Origin: UBA4312 sp040266995 | Lineage (GTDB): Bacteria > Bacillota_I > Bacilli_A > Erysipelotrichales > Erysipelotrichaceae | DNA: 64,000 bases | Assembly (NCBI GenBank): GCA_040266995.1 | Contig: JAWRHV010000028.1 | Location: forward strand, 12,876-76,875 | Direction: 5' to 3' | Shown: piece by piece, positions 53,219 to 61,683 of the stretch | How positions within the stretch are numbered: the stretch's first letter is position 1 | Layout: each line of letters opens with the position of its first letter | The notes under the pieces: model-generated | Told to the model about the DNA's origin: nothing | Seen by the model: the letters and a program-made list of their open reading frames with translations, nothing else | Databases searched by the model: none | Made by a program: the position numbers and the translations under genes

Positions 53219-53477
53219 TTAATCCTAAACGTGCAATTAATGTTTTATAACGTTCCAAGTCGTTCTTCTTTAAATAAGCTAACATATTTTTACGACGTCC
53301 AACCATCTTCATCAAACCTCTTTGTGAATGATAGTCATGCTTATGTTCCTTAAAATGATCTGTCAGTCGGTTGATCTGCGCTGTCAATAAGGCAACCTGT
53401 ACTTCCGGAGAACCTGTATCTCCTTCATGAATCGCATACTCTTTTACGATGGCATCTTTTTCAGCTTTTTTTAACAT
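53211..53477 (-). CDS. rpsO: 30S ribosomal protein S15
   Basis: 88 residues, complete match in length and layout to S15: EGDTGSPEVQVALLTAQI and RGLMKMVGRRKNMLAYL are conserved. GAGGAGG precedes the ATG. A promoter overlapping the hemW stop drives it. Confidence 0.97.
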   Translation of the reverse strand: MLKKAEKDAIVKEYAIHEGDTGSPEVQVALLTAQINRLTDHFKEHKHDYHSQRGLMKMVGRRKNMLAYLKKNDLERYKTLIARLGLRK

Positions 53478-53557
53478 TGTATTTCCTCCTCTTTCTCAGT
53501 CCTTTTCTACCGGGCAAACGGTTGGAGTTTCCATAAGCTCAGTACAAAAGCTATTTA

Positions 53558-53586
53558 ATTTTATCAGTCATCCGGTAAAAAATCAA
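53558..53586 (-). promoter_or_regulatory. Promoter of rpsO inside the end of hemW
   Basis: Reverse strand TTGATT (53581-53586), 17 bp, TGA then TAAAAT (53558-53563). The leader of about 75 nt before rpsO could hold S15 autoregulation, not resolved here. Confidence 0.65.
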
Positions 53587-54640
53587 CCAGAATTGTATTC
53601 AATATTTCCATCCCTTTTTCGGTACAGATCAGATGATGATCCTTCCAGTAAAGATATTCCGGCACATAGGTTTCCAGCTGCTTCTCATACACCTTTTTGA
53701 AGTTTTGATGGTATTTATTTTCCCATTGATCGCCATCCAGACCAAAGCTCGTTCGCAAGGACATCATAATGGCCTCAAAAGCCGCATCGCTCTGTTCATC
53801 ATAGACACGACGCTCATCCTGCAAATAAGCAGAAAGCGTATCTACGTGATCATAGCGCCGGTTTCCCTCTTTGCCACTGGCTCCCCATCCGATTCCAATA
53901 AAATCACTGTCATCCCAGTAACATCGATTATGCTGAGAATACATTCCATCCCGCGCATAGCTGCTGATCTCGTAATGTTCATACCCATGGTCTGTCATCA
54001 TTTGACGAATGCATTCATACATGCTCGCATCCAAACTTTCCTCGCATGGCTGCATGCCTGTTTTCCCGAACACAGAGCCCGGTTCGATCTGCAGGGCATA
54101 AATGCTTAAATGCGGAAGGTTCAATGAAAGAAATGTACAGATCTCGTTTTTGACATCCTCCAACGTCTGTTTCGGCAAACCATAAATCAGATCCACGGAT
54201 AGATTATCCAGACCTGCTTTTTGAAACTGTTGGATACTATCAAATACATCTTGCGAACTGTGTGTTCGTCCAATGGCCTGCAGAAACGTGTCGTCAAAGC
54301 TTTGAACGCCAAGGCTGATACGGTTCACACCGGTCTGGACATACGAACGGACCAACGCTTCATTTATATTATTTGGGTTACATTCCACGGTCCATTCATA
54401 GTCGTCACATAGATAGGGCGTAAATAACGAAGCCAGCCGGTCGAAGAGATCCAACGGTAAACAGCTGGGTGTTCCGCCACCGAAATACAAGGTCGATATA
54501 GAACGAAGATCCAATGCATCCACTTCTTTTTCAATCTGCTGAAACCAACGTTCTAACAGGTCGCCTTTATAAAGCCGTCTTTTAAAATCGCAATAGTAGC
54601 AGATCGAATCACAGAAAGGGATATGTACATAGATATGCAT
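53564..54640 (-). CDS. hemW: HemW-type radical SAM protein (heme chaperone family)
   Basis: 358 residues. The radical SAM cluster CxxxCxxC is at 10-17 (CDSICYYC), followed by FGGGTPSCL and SLGVQSFDD, which mark the HemW/HemN family. The family, once annotated as coproporphyrinogen oxidase, is now seen as heme-binding. The start overlaps the lepA stop by 1 nt (TAATG). lepA-hemW is a conserved pair. Confidence 0.92.
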   Translation of the reverse strand: MHIYVHIPFCDSICYYCDFKRRLYKGDLLERWFQQIEKEVDALDLRSISTLYFGGGTPSCLPLDLFDRLASLFTPYLCDDYEWTVECNPNNINEALVRSYVQTGVNRISLGVQSFDDTFLQAIGRTHSSQDVFDSIQQFQKAGLDNLSVDLIYGLPKQTLEDVKNEICTFLSLNLPHLSIYALQIEPGSVFGKTGMQPCEESLDASMYECIRQMMTDHGYEHYEISSYARDGMYSQHNRCYWDDSDFIGIGWGASGKEGNRRYDHVDTLSAYLQDERRVYDEQSDAAFEAIMMSLRTSFGLDGDQWENKYHQNFKKVYEKQLETYVPEYLYWKDHHLICTEKGMEILNTILVDFLPDD

Positions 54641-56442
54641 TATTCATCATCCATAGAAAGAACCGCCATAAAGGCCTCCTGCGGAATTTCCACAGAACCA
54701 ACCATTTTCATTCGTTTCTTGCCTTCCTTTTGTTTTTCCAATAATTTCTTTTTTCGGGAAATATCGCCACCATAACACTTAGCCAGAACATTCTTTCGCA
54801 AAGCCTTGATATTGGTACGCGCAATGACTTTTCCTCCGATCGCTGCCTGTACAGGAATTTCAAATTGCTGCTTTGGAATGATCTTTTTCAATTTGATCGT
54901 CATCGCATTGCCACGATGATACGCAAAATCCTTGTAAACGATGGTGGATAGCGCATCGATGACCTGGCCGTTTAAAAGAATGTCCATCTTGACCAGATTA
55001 CTGCGACGATATCCACTTAATTCATAGTCCAGGGATGCATATCCTTTGGTACTTGATTTCATCTTGTCAAAGAAATCAAAGATGATTTCGCTTAAAGGCA
55101 GTTCATACGTAATCATCATACGAACATCATCCAATACCTGCATATCGACATATTCGCCTCGTTTTTTCTGACAAAGATCCATGATGGCCCCTACATATTC
55201 CTTCGGGACCATGATTTCGGCTTTTACATAAGGTTCTTCAATATGATCGATATGATTGGCCGGTGGAATGGCCGAAGGATTGTCGATTTTTTCCATCGTT
55301 CCATCCGTTTTATAAATATGGTAGATAACGCTCGGACTGGTGGCAATCAGATCCAGGTTATATTCCCTTTCCAATCTTTCTTCAATGACATCCATGTGCA
55401 AAAGACCAAGAAAACCACAACGGAAACCAAAGCCAAGAGCTTGCGATGTCTCCGGCTCAAACTGCAAAGATGCGTCGTTCAATTTCAGTTTTTCCAAAGC
55501 TTCCTTCAGATCATCGTATTTAGCGTTATCCACCGGATATAAACCACAGTATACCATCGGCATCATTTCCCGGTATCCAACCAACGGTTTTTCTGCCGGC
55601 CGGTCTGCCAGCGTGATCGTATCCCCGACACGAACATCTTCTATGTTTTTAATAGCCGCACTGATCCATCCGACCTCACCGGTCTGTAAATGATCTTTGA
55701 CAACTTCCTTTGGTGTATGGACACCAACCTCGATTACTTCGTATTCAGCGCCGCTGGCCATAAACCGAATTTTATCCTTTGGGTGGATGCTTCCTTCTTT
55801 CACACTGACAAAGGCAATAACTCCGCGATAGGGATCATACAGTGAGTCAAAGACCAACGCCTGCAGTTTATTGTTCTCACTACCAGATGGAGCCGGCAGT
55901 TTTTTGACAATAGCTTCCAGGACCTGATCTACATTCTTCCCGCTCTTGGCGCTGATTTCCACCGCATCATCGCATTCCAATCCAATGAGGTTTTCAATTT
56001 CCTCTTTAACTACATCCGGTTGTGCACTCGGTAAATCTATTTTATTGATGACCGGAAGGATCTCCAGATCATTTTCCAAAGCCAGATAAACGTTGGCCAA
56101 TGTCTGGGCCTGCACGCCTTGCGCAGCATCCACTACCAAAATAGCGCCATCACAGGCCGCTAAGGATCGCGAGACCTCATAAGAGAAATCAACATGGCCC
56201 GGTGTATCGATCAGATGAAATAAGTAGTCGTGTCCATCCTTGGCATGGTATTGCAGCTGGACCGCATTTAACTTGATTGTAATGCCACGCTCTCTTTCCA
56301 GATCCATGGAATCCAGGATCTGTTCCTTCATCTCTCTTTTTTCCACCGTATCGGTCAATTCCAGGATGCGGTCAGCCAAAGTGGATTTGCCATGATCGAT
56401 ATGCGCAATAATCGAAAAGTTTCTGATATATTTTTGATCCAT
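54640..56442 (-). CDS. lepA: Elongation factor 4
   Basis: Translational GTPase that back-translocates or remodels stalled ribosomes. G1 AHIDHGKST at 13-21, G3 DTPGHVDF, G4 NKIDLP, and the LepA-specific C-terminal domain (LLNGQVIDALSTIV, CYGGDISRKKKLLEKQKEG). 600 residues. ATG 56442 is 6 nt after AGGAGGAA; upstream in-frame codons overlap fmt and are rejected. Confidence 0.97.
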   Translation of the reverse strand: MDQKYIRNFSIIAHIDHGKSTLADRILELTDTVEKREMKEQILDSMDLERERGITIKLNAVQLQYHAKDGHDYLFHLIDTPGHVDFSYEVSRSLAACDGAILVVDAAQGVQAQTLANVYLALENDLEILPVINKIDLPSAQPDVVKEEIENLIGLECDDAVEISAKSGKNVDQVLEAIVKKLPAPSGSENNKLQALVFDSLYDPYRGVIAFVSVKEGSIHPKDKIRFMASGAEYEVIEVGVHTPKEVVKDHLQTGEVGWISAAIKNIEDVRVGDTITLADRPAEKPLVGYREMMPMVYCGLYPVDNAKYDDLKEALEKLKLNDASLQFEPETSQALGFGFRCGFLGLLHMDVIEERLEREYNLDLIATSPSVIYHIYKTDGTMEKIDNPSAIPPANHIDHIEEPYVKAEIMVPKEYVGAIMDLCQKKRGEYVDMQVLDDVRMMITYELPLSEIIFDFFDKMKSSTKGYASLDYELSGYRRSNLVKMDILLNGQVIDALSTIVYKDFAYHRGNAMTIKLKKIIPKQQFEIPVQAAIGGKVIARTNIKALRKNVLAKCYGGDISRKKKLLEKQKEGKKRMKMVGSVEIPQEAFMAVLSMDDE

Positions 56443-56452
56443 ATCTTTCCTC

Positions 56453-57385
56453 CTATTCCACCGTTCTGCCAACCAGATTCCGACCTTGTCCATTATAGAA
56501 ATCTTTCGCTGACATGACCGGTTTGCCTTCCATCTGGCATGTATGTATACAAAGCAGTCCCTGATGCAGACTAACCGTATAACTGTCGTGGTTCCATCCG
56601 GTTATAAGACCGCACGGTTGCGTTGTCCCGGACACATAATCCACATCGAATACTTTCCATTTTTTCTTACCGATTTTAAAATACGCGCCCGGTGTACGAT
56701 CCAGAGCACGGATCTGACAAAGAATGCGTTCATCGCTCTGTTCCAGGTCAATATGCTCTTCTTCTTTTTTTATAATGGGAGCAAAAGTCACCTTCGACAG
56801 ATCCTGTTCCACATATTCCGCCTTGTCGGAACAGATTACTTCATAGTTTTTTAAAATCAATTTCCCGGCGGCCTGGGCCATTCGTTCAAATAATGTCGTG
56901 GAGGTTTCCTTTTCATCCAACAATATTTCTTCCGTATCCATAATTGGACCCGCGTCCATCTTCGTTGCCATTTTCATCAAGGACATACCGCTGATCTTTT
57001 CACCATCCCAGATTGCTCTTTGGATCGGTGCGCCCCCACGATACTTAGGAAGCAGGGAGCCATGTAAATTCACACACCCATACATCGGATAGTTCAATAT
57101 TTCATCCGGAACGATCTGACCATAGGCACATGTAACGATCAGTTTTGGTTTTTTATCCAAGATCGGCTGGAAATCTTCACGGATACGGACTGGTTGAAAA
57201 ACAGCGATCCCGTAATCCATAGCTACTTGTTTTACCTGAGAAACCGTTATTTTTTGTTTACGTCCTACTCTTTTATCCGGCTGCGTTACAACCAGATCCA
57301 CCTTGATTCCGGCATCCAGCATCGTTTTCAATACATCGGCCGCAATCTTTGGCGTTCCCATAAAAATACATGAAGTCTCAAACAT
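56453..57385 (-). CDS. fmt: Methionyl-tRNA formyltransferase
   Basis: Formylates Met-tRNAi using 10-formyl-THF. FMGTPKIAADVL at the N-terminus, the catalytic segment NLHGSLLPKYRGGAPIQRAI near 105-125, and a C-terminal OB-like domain. 310 residues. GGAGGTGAC precedes the ATG. It occupies the slot between rpsT and lepA where spore formers keep gpr and spoIIP. Confidence 0.95.
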   Translation of the reverse strand: MFETSCIFMGTPKIAADVLKTMLDAGIKVDLVVTQPDKRVGRKQKITVSQVKQVAMDYGIAVFQPVRIREDFQPILDKKPKLIVTCAYGQIVPDEILNYPMYGCVNLHGSLLPKYRGGAPIQRAIWDGEKISGMSLMKMATKMDAGPIMDTEEILLDEKETSTTLFERMAQAAGKLILKNYEVICSDKAEYVEQDLSKVTFAPIIKKEEEHIDLEQSDERILCQIRALDRTPGAYFKIGKKKWKVFDVDYVSGTTQPCGLITGWNHDSYTVSLHQGLLCIHTCQMEGKPVMSAKDFYNGQGRNLVGRTVE

Positions 57386-57494
57386 AACGTCACCTCCAGC
57401 TTGAGTATTATACCTTATTTTTTAACTCTTGTGTTGCATTAAGTAAGGAATTTTGCTATAATCCATTTGCGATTTATGTCAGGAGGTGCAAGCC

Positions 57495-57755
57495 ATGCCA
57501 CAAATTCAATCACAGAAAAAACGTGTTAAGACTAACAACAAAGCACATAAGCTAGTCGTATCCAGAAAATCAGCATTGAAAACAAGCATTAAAAAAGTTC
57601 AAGCTTGTATTGATGCTAAAGATAAAGAAGCGGCTATCGCAGCGTATGCAGAATGCAGTTCTAAATTAGATGCTGCTGTCGCAAAAGGTGTTCATCACAA
57701 AAACTACGCAAGCCGTCAGAAATCACGTTTAGCAAAAGCTATTAACCAGATATAA
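57495..57755 (+). CDS. rpsT: 30S ribosomal protein S20
   Basis: 86-residue, lysine-rich, all-helical protein of the 30S subunit. MPQIQSQKKRVKTNNKAH and SRQKSRLAKAINQI fit S20. The ATG at 57495 is 8 nt after AGGAGG; an in-frame GTG overlaps the SD and is discarded. Divergent from fmt. Confidence 0.96.
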   Translation: MPQIQSQKKRVKTNNKAHKLVVSRKSALKTSIKKVQACIDAKDKEAAIAAYAECSSKLDAAVAKGVHHKNYASRQKSRLAKAINQI

Positions 57756-57789
57756 AAAAGTATGAGAGTTTGGTCTCATACTTTTTTAT
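57755..57789. terminator. Bidirectional terminator between rpsT and holA
   Basis: AAAAAAGTATGAGA, 6-nt loop, TCTCATACTTTTTT: A-run and T-run on opposite sides, so it serves both strands. The holA stop lies within its edge. Confidence 0.85.
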
Positions 57790-58724
57790 GTCAGCATTTT
57801 CAATATAAACTGTTCAAAGCCTTCATCTTTATCCACAAGGCCCCTTTTCATATCCCTGTCAAACTGAGCCAGCTCACTAAGCTGGTCCAACAACTGTTCC
57901 GGTGTGTGATCCTGTGCTCTTTGCATATTGATCTGTACCCTGTAAGAATGCGCGTGCAGTTCAGAAGCAATCTGATCTTTCCACATCCCTTGATCCATAC
58001 ATACACGAACCTGGAACAGAAAACGGATCTGACCAGCTAATAATCCGACGATTGCGACCGGTTCCATATTCTGTGCCCGGAAATTACGGTAATACGACAA
58101 TAACAACAAGCCATTCTTGTTAAACAATGCATCGACCATTTTGAATACATCATCGGTAGGTTCCACACTTGTCAAAGCTTTTACATCCCGCAGATGAATC
58201 ACAGAATTATATAGACTTAATTTTTCTACCTCATTGCCGATCTTTAGAGTATCCATCCCTACATGCCGAGAAAACCACGTAAACGCATCCCGATCCATTC
58301 GCACATGAGACGCTTTTAACAGCTCCTGGATATAGCCTGGCTGGCTTTTCTGATCCAATGCCTTGCATGCGTAAACCGTTGAAGCTTTCTCAAACGCTTT
58401 TACCAGCTTTTTCCGTTTATCCAGATGATCGCTCGGACAACAATAAACCATGATCAACCGTTGATCCGTATCGAGTCTTTTCAACAGCTCTTCCGTCGCA
58501 TATTTGGTCGTATCTCTACCGGAAAGAAAGGTGGCATTTTCCAAAATAATCATCTTCTTCTCATCAAAAATGGAAAAGCTGTCCATTTCCATAAATAAAT
58601 GGCTTTGTTCGGTATTTAAAGCATCCATCGTAATCGCAGTCTCGGATATGTTATGTTTTTTCTTGATTTGATCGATCTTATGCGCTACGCGGCTGGCATC
58701 ACTTCCATATAAAACATAATTCAT
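57786..58724 (-). CDS. holA: DNA polymerase III delta subunit
   Basis: Clamp-loader subunit that opens the beta clamp. 312 residues in the HolA/YqeN family: MNYVLYGSDASRVAHKI at the N-terminus, SGRDTTKYATEELL, and the C-terminal collar region (LLSYYRNFRAQNMEP). It has no SD; TATAAT ends 6 nt before the ATG, so a leaderless message is likely. Order comEC-holA-rpsT as in Bacillus. Confidence 0.92.
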   Translation of the reverse strand: MNYVLYGSDASRVAHKIDQIKKKHNISETAITMDALNTEQSHLFMEMDSFSIFDEKKMIILENATFLSGRDTTKYATEELLKRLDTDQRLIMVYCCPSDHLDKRKKLVKAFEKASTVYACKALDQKSQPGYIQELLKASHVRMDRDAFTWFSRHVGMDTLKIGNEVEKLSLYNSVIHLRDVKALTSVEPTDDVFKMVDALFNKNGLLLLSYYRNFRAQNMEPVAIVGLLAGQIRFLFQVRVCMDQGMWKDQIASELHAHSYRVQINMQRAQDHTPEQLLDQLSELAQFDRDMKRGLVDKDEGFEQFILKMLT

Positions 58725-58730
58725 GTTTCT

Positions 58731-58739
58731 ATTATAACA
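58731..58739 (-). promoter_or_regulatory. Extended -10 promoter 6 nt before the holA ATG (leaderless)
   Basis: Reverse strand TGT then TATAAT, 6 nt (AGAAAC) and ATG. No SD sequence and no clear -35. Confidence 0.65.
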
Positions 58740-58757
58740 ACATTTTTTTAAATATGC

Positions 58758-60632
58758 CTATTTTTCAACCAGCGTCACCAACCCACTGGCTGTTTCCATC
58801 CACATAAAACCATGGAAAGTACATAACCGGATCATGCCAACCTCCTTTGTTTCCAGGATATGAATGCCCAGACTGTGGCAGCGGCTGATCACCTGGCTGG
58901 AAGGATGTCCATACCGATTGTGAAGACCGACGGAAACCAGGCCGATCTTAGGACGGACTGTATCTAAAAAATCATACGATGAGCTGGTTTTTGAACCGTG
59001 ATGACCAAGCTTTAAAACATCAGCCTTTACATTGTATTGTTTCATAAGGTCCTGTTCTACATCCACCCCGGCATCCCCCATCCATAAATAAACAAATCCA
59101 TCATAGGAGAATAAGGAAACAATGCTCTCATCGTTCTCGTCTTTTGCTGCTCTTTGCGGCAATAGTGAATAAAAAGGGTACGTAACCTCGGGAATCTGTT
59201 CTCGTTGCGTAATCACTTTTTTGATAGGGATCTTCTGCTGCAGCTGATCCTTTCCACCACTGTGATCAAAGTCATCGTGTGTTACGATCAACGCATCCAG
59301 CGAATGGATCTGCCATTGCTGTAAAACCGGCAGAATAATCGTTTCCACATTATCTCTGTGTAAATTTTGCCCACAGTCGATCATCACAGCGGATCGTTTG
59401 AACGGCTCTACGATCAACGTGCAGTCTCCCTGCCCTATATTGATCATGATGACCTGAAAAAAAGGATTCAATGACGTTTCTATAAAAGGAAGACAGAAAC
59501 ATAACAATAAAAACCGTTTTTTAAAACGCGTTAGGATCCATAATAACAGTAATCCAAAAAAGAGATAAGAAGGAAGATAGTATAACGTCAGGTCCGGCCA
59601 CTGATGCATCCATCGATTCCATGTTTCAAACAAGCGGCTTCCGGTACCGGTCAAAGACAATAAGAACAGCGTTCCCATAATCTTACGGTTCAATCCAAAA
59701 AAGAGAAAGGACAATAGGTTCACTTTATGAAAGAATACGAGTTGGCAAAAAAACAAGCTCCCCTTTTCCAGGATCCATCGTTCTTTCAGATTATGACAGC
59801 TGTATCGCAATAATTGCATGATGATTGGAAATACAAAGGCAAATTCGCCGGCACCGTACGGAACAAGCCATAAAAACAAGATGCCGGAAAAAGCCAGAGA
59901 TGTTTCCCACTCCTTGAAGAAATATCTACCTGTCTGAAACAGGAAGTATCGGATCAATGTCGGTGTCATCACAAACAATTGCGCATACAATAAGATGGAT
60001 ACAATCAAGATGCCTTGGGATGTATTCCTTGTAAACCAACGCTGCAACACCTTCTTCCATAGAGAAAAGAAAGAGAGTATCGGCAAGCCGAGCTGGATCG
60101 TAATTTCCGAGACCGTCTCATCATAGATTCCATAATAAAAAGCAAGAGCCATGGGATTGGAACGCAGACATCGGTACAGATAGCTTTTTAGAGAACCGGA
60201 TGGCTGCACACAGACAGCAGAAGATGAGCAATAGCCGATCTTACGTTTTGCCATATAGTCCGAAAAGGAGAACAACCCGATATTCTTCAGATCTTCAATG
60301 GGTTGAATTTCTTTCACCTCTACCTGGTCATAAAAAGACAGATCATCGCATTGGTACAGAACAATGGTCTCTTTTTTATTGGACGCAAGACAATAGTTTT
60401 TATGGATTTCATAAACAACATAACGACCCTCTACCGGTTTGTCTATAGGGCCAGAAACTCGGATTAATGAAACAAGGATGATTCCGATACTGATCAGGGT
60501 CCACATACTCTTTTTATAGCGTTGATATAAATACAGAAGCATCAGTGCTCCCACGATGCAGATACCAACCGGATCTTCGATCAGCATACAGATCCAAACG
60601 CCAAAAAACAGGAGCAAACAGTATGTTTTCAT
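58758..60632 (-). CDS. comEC: ComEC/Rec2 DNA uptake channel
   Basis: Polytopic membrane protein forming the ssDNA import channel. An N-terminal OB-like part, a competence domain of several membrane helices (about 165-390) and a C-terminal MBL-like domain (MINIGQGDC, THDDFDHSGG, LGHHGSKTSS) are visible. At 624 residues it is shorter than the common 750-800. It overlaps comEA by 4 nt (ATGA). Confidence 0.92.
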   Translation of the reverse strand: MKTYCLLLFFGVWICMLIEDPVGICIVGALMLLYLYQRYKKSMWTLISIGIILVSLIRVSGPIDKPVEGRYVVYEIHKNYCLASNKKETIVLYQCDDLSFYDQVEVKEIQPIEDLKNIGLFSFSDYMAKRKIGYCSSSAVCVQPSGSLKSYLYRCLRSNPMALAFYYGIYDETVSEITIQLGLPILSFFSLWKKVLQRWFTRNTSQGILIVSILLYAQLFVMTPTLIRYFLFQTGRYFFKEWETSLAFSGILFLWLVPYGAGEFAFVFPIIMQLLRYSCHNLKERWILEKGSLFFCQLVFFHKVNLLSFLFFGLNRKIMGTLFLLSLTGTGSRLFETWNRWMHQWPDLTLYYLPSYLFFGLLLLWILTRFKKRFLLLCFCLPFIETSLNPFFQVIMINIGQGDCTLIVEPFKRSAVMIDCGQNLHRDNVETIILPVLQQWQIHSLDALIVTHDDFDHSGGKDQLQQKIPIKKVITQREQIPEVTYPFYSLLPQRAAKDENDESIVSLFSYDGFVYLWMGDAGVDVEQDLMKQYNVKADVLKLGHHGSKTSSSYDFLDTVRPKIGLVSVGLHNRYGHPSSQVISRCHSLGIHILETKEVGMIRLCTFHGFMWMETASGLVTLVEK

Positions 60633-61111
60633 AGGCAGATGAATTCCTGTATACGTTCAAAGGTCTTATCGCCGATCCCCTTGACTTCCTTGAGCTGTTC
60701 TAAAGAGGAAAAGCTTGTTTGTGACCGATATTCGATAATGCGTTCAGCTATTGTAGGCCCAATTCCCGGTAAGGTCTGTAACTGTTCTTGATCGGCTGTA
60801 TTAATGGATATCTTCTGTTCCCGCTTTTCCTTCTTTGTAGGAACCACGATCACTTCCTTTGGATCCACGACCCTGGCAAGCGATAATGAGGAAGTGTCCG
60901 CCCTTTCATTCAATCCACCGGCATGCTCAATGACATCCTGCACATTGGCATCCCACTTCACTTGATAAACACCTGGTTTTTTTACCTCTCCTTTGATTTC
61001 CACATCCTTAACGGTGGGTTGCACCAGATCCAGACTTACAGGCTGTATTCGTCCATAGCAGGTCAGAATAAAGGATAAGATTACAATAAAAAAGAGAAGC
61101 GCTTTCTTCAT
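60629..61111 (-). CDS. comEA: ComEA, competence DNA-binding protein
   Basis: About 160 residues: membrane anchor (LLFFIVILSFILTCYG), an SLBB-like domain (VEIKGEVKKPGVYQV) and a C-terminal helix-hairpin-helix pair (INTADQEQLQTLPGIGP, LKEVKGIGDKTFERI) that binds incoming dsDNA. The ATG at 61111 follows GGGTGAT. comEB is absent between it and comEC. Confidence 0.93.
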   Translation of the reverse strand: MKKALLFFIVILSFILTCYGRIQPVSLDLVQPTVKDVEIKGEVKKPGVYQVKWDANVQDVIEHAGGLNERADTSSLSLARVVDPKEVIVVPTKKEKREQKISINTADQEQLQTLPGIGPTIAERIIEYRSQTSFSSLEQLKEVKGIGDKTFERIQEFICL

Positions 61112-61153
61112 ATAGATCACCCTTCTCTATTACGTTAAAATTAAATTGTATGA

Positions 61154-61636
61154 CTATTGAATATCAATAATCTCTACTTCATATGGTTCATCCACACGAT
61201 TTACCAAAACCGTATCCCCAACTTTTTTATCCATCATCGCTTCAGCCAACGGTGTATTGTTGGATAGTTTTCCATTCAGTGGATCGGCTTCAATAGAACC
61301 AACGATCGTAAAAGTTTTTTCTACATTTTCAGAAAGATCCTTTAAAGTTACTTTGGATCCCAACATAACGATCGCATTCTGCTTCTGCCCGCTATCTTTT
61401 TCTTCGATGATAACTGCATTCTTAATCAGAATTTCCAATTCACGGATTCGCGCTTCCACTTGTGCCTGATGCTCTCTGGCAGCATCGTAATCAGCGTTTT
61501 CGGACAAGTCCCCTTGTGCACGCGCCTCCTGTAGTTCAACAATAACCTGCGCACGGACAGTATGTACTAAATGATCCTGTTCAGCAACCAGTGCATCATA
61601 ACCGGCCTGGGTCACATAATTCTTATCGTTTGCCAT
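61154..61636 (-). CDS. greA: Transcript cleavage factor GreA
   Basis: 160 residues. N-terminal coiled coil with the acidic tip (DLSENADYDAAREHQAQ) that stimulates RNA cleavage in backtracked polymerase, then an FKBP-like C-terminal domain (VGSIEADPLNGKLSNNTPL). GGGGTG precedes the ATG. Confidence 0.96.
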   Translation of the reverse strand: MANDKNYVTQAGYDALVAEQDHLVHTVRAQVIVELQEARAQGDLSENADYDAAREHQAQVEARIRELEILIKNAVIIEEKDSGQKQNAIVMLGSKVTLKDLSENVEKTFTIVGSIEADPLNGKLSNNTPLAEAMMDKKVGDTVLVNRVDEPYEVEIIDIQ

Positions 61637-61683
61637 TTTAACACCCCTTTTTTTCGCATTGTGATTATAACATAGAACAAAGA

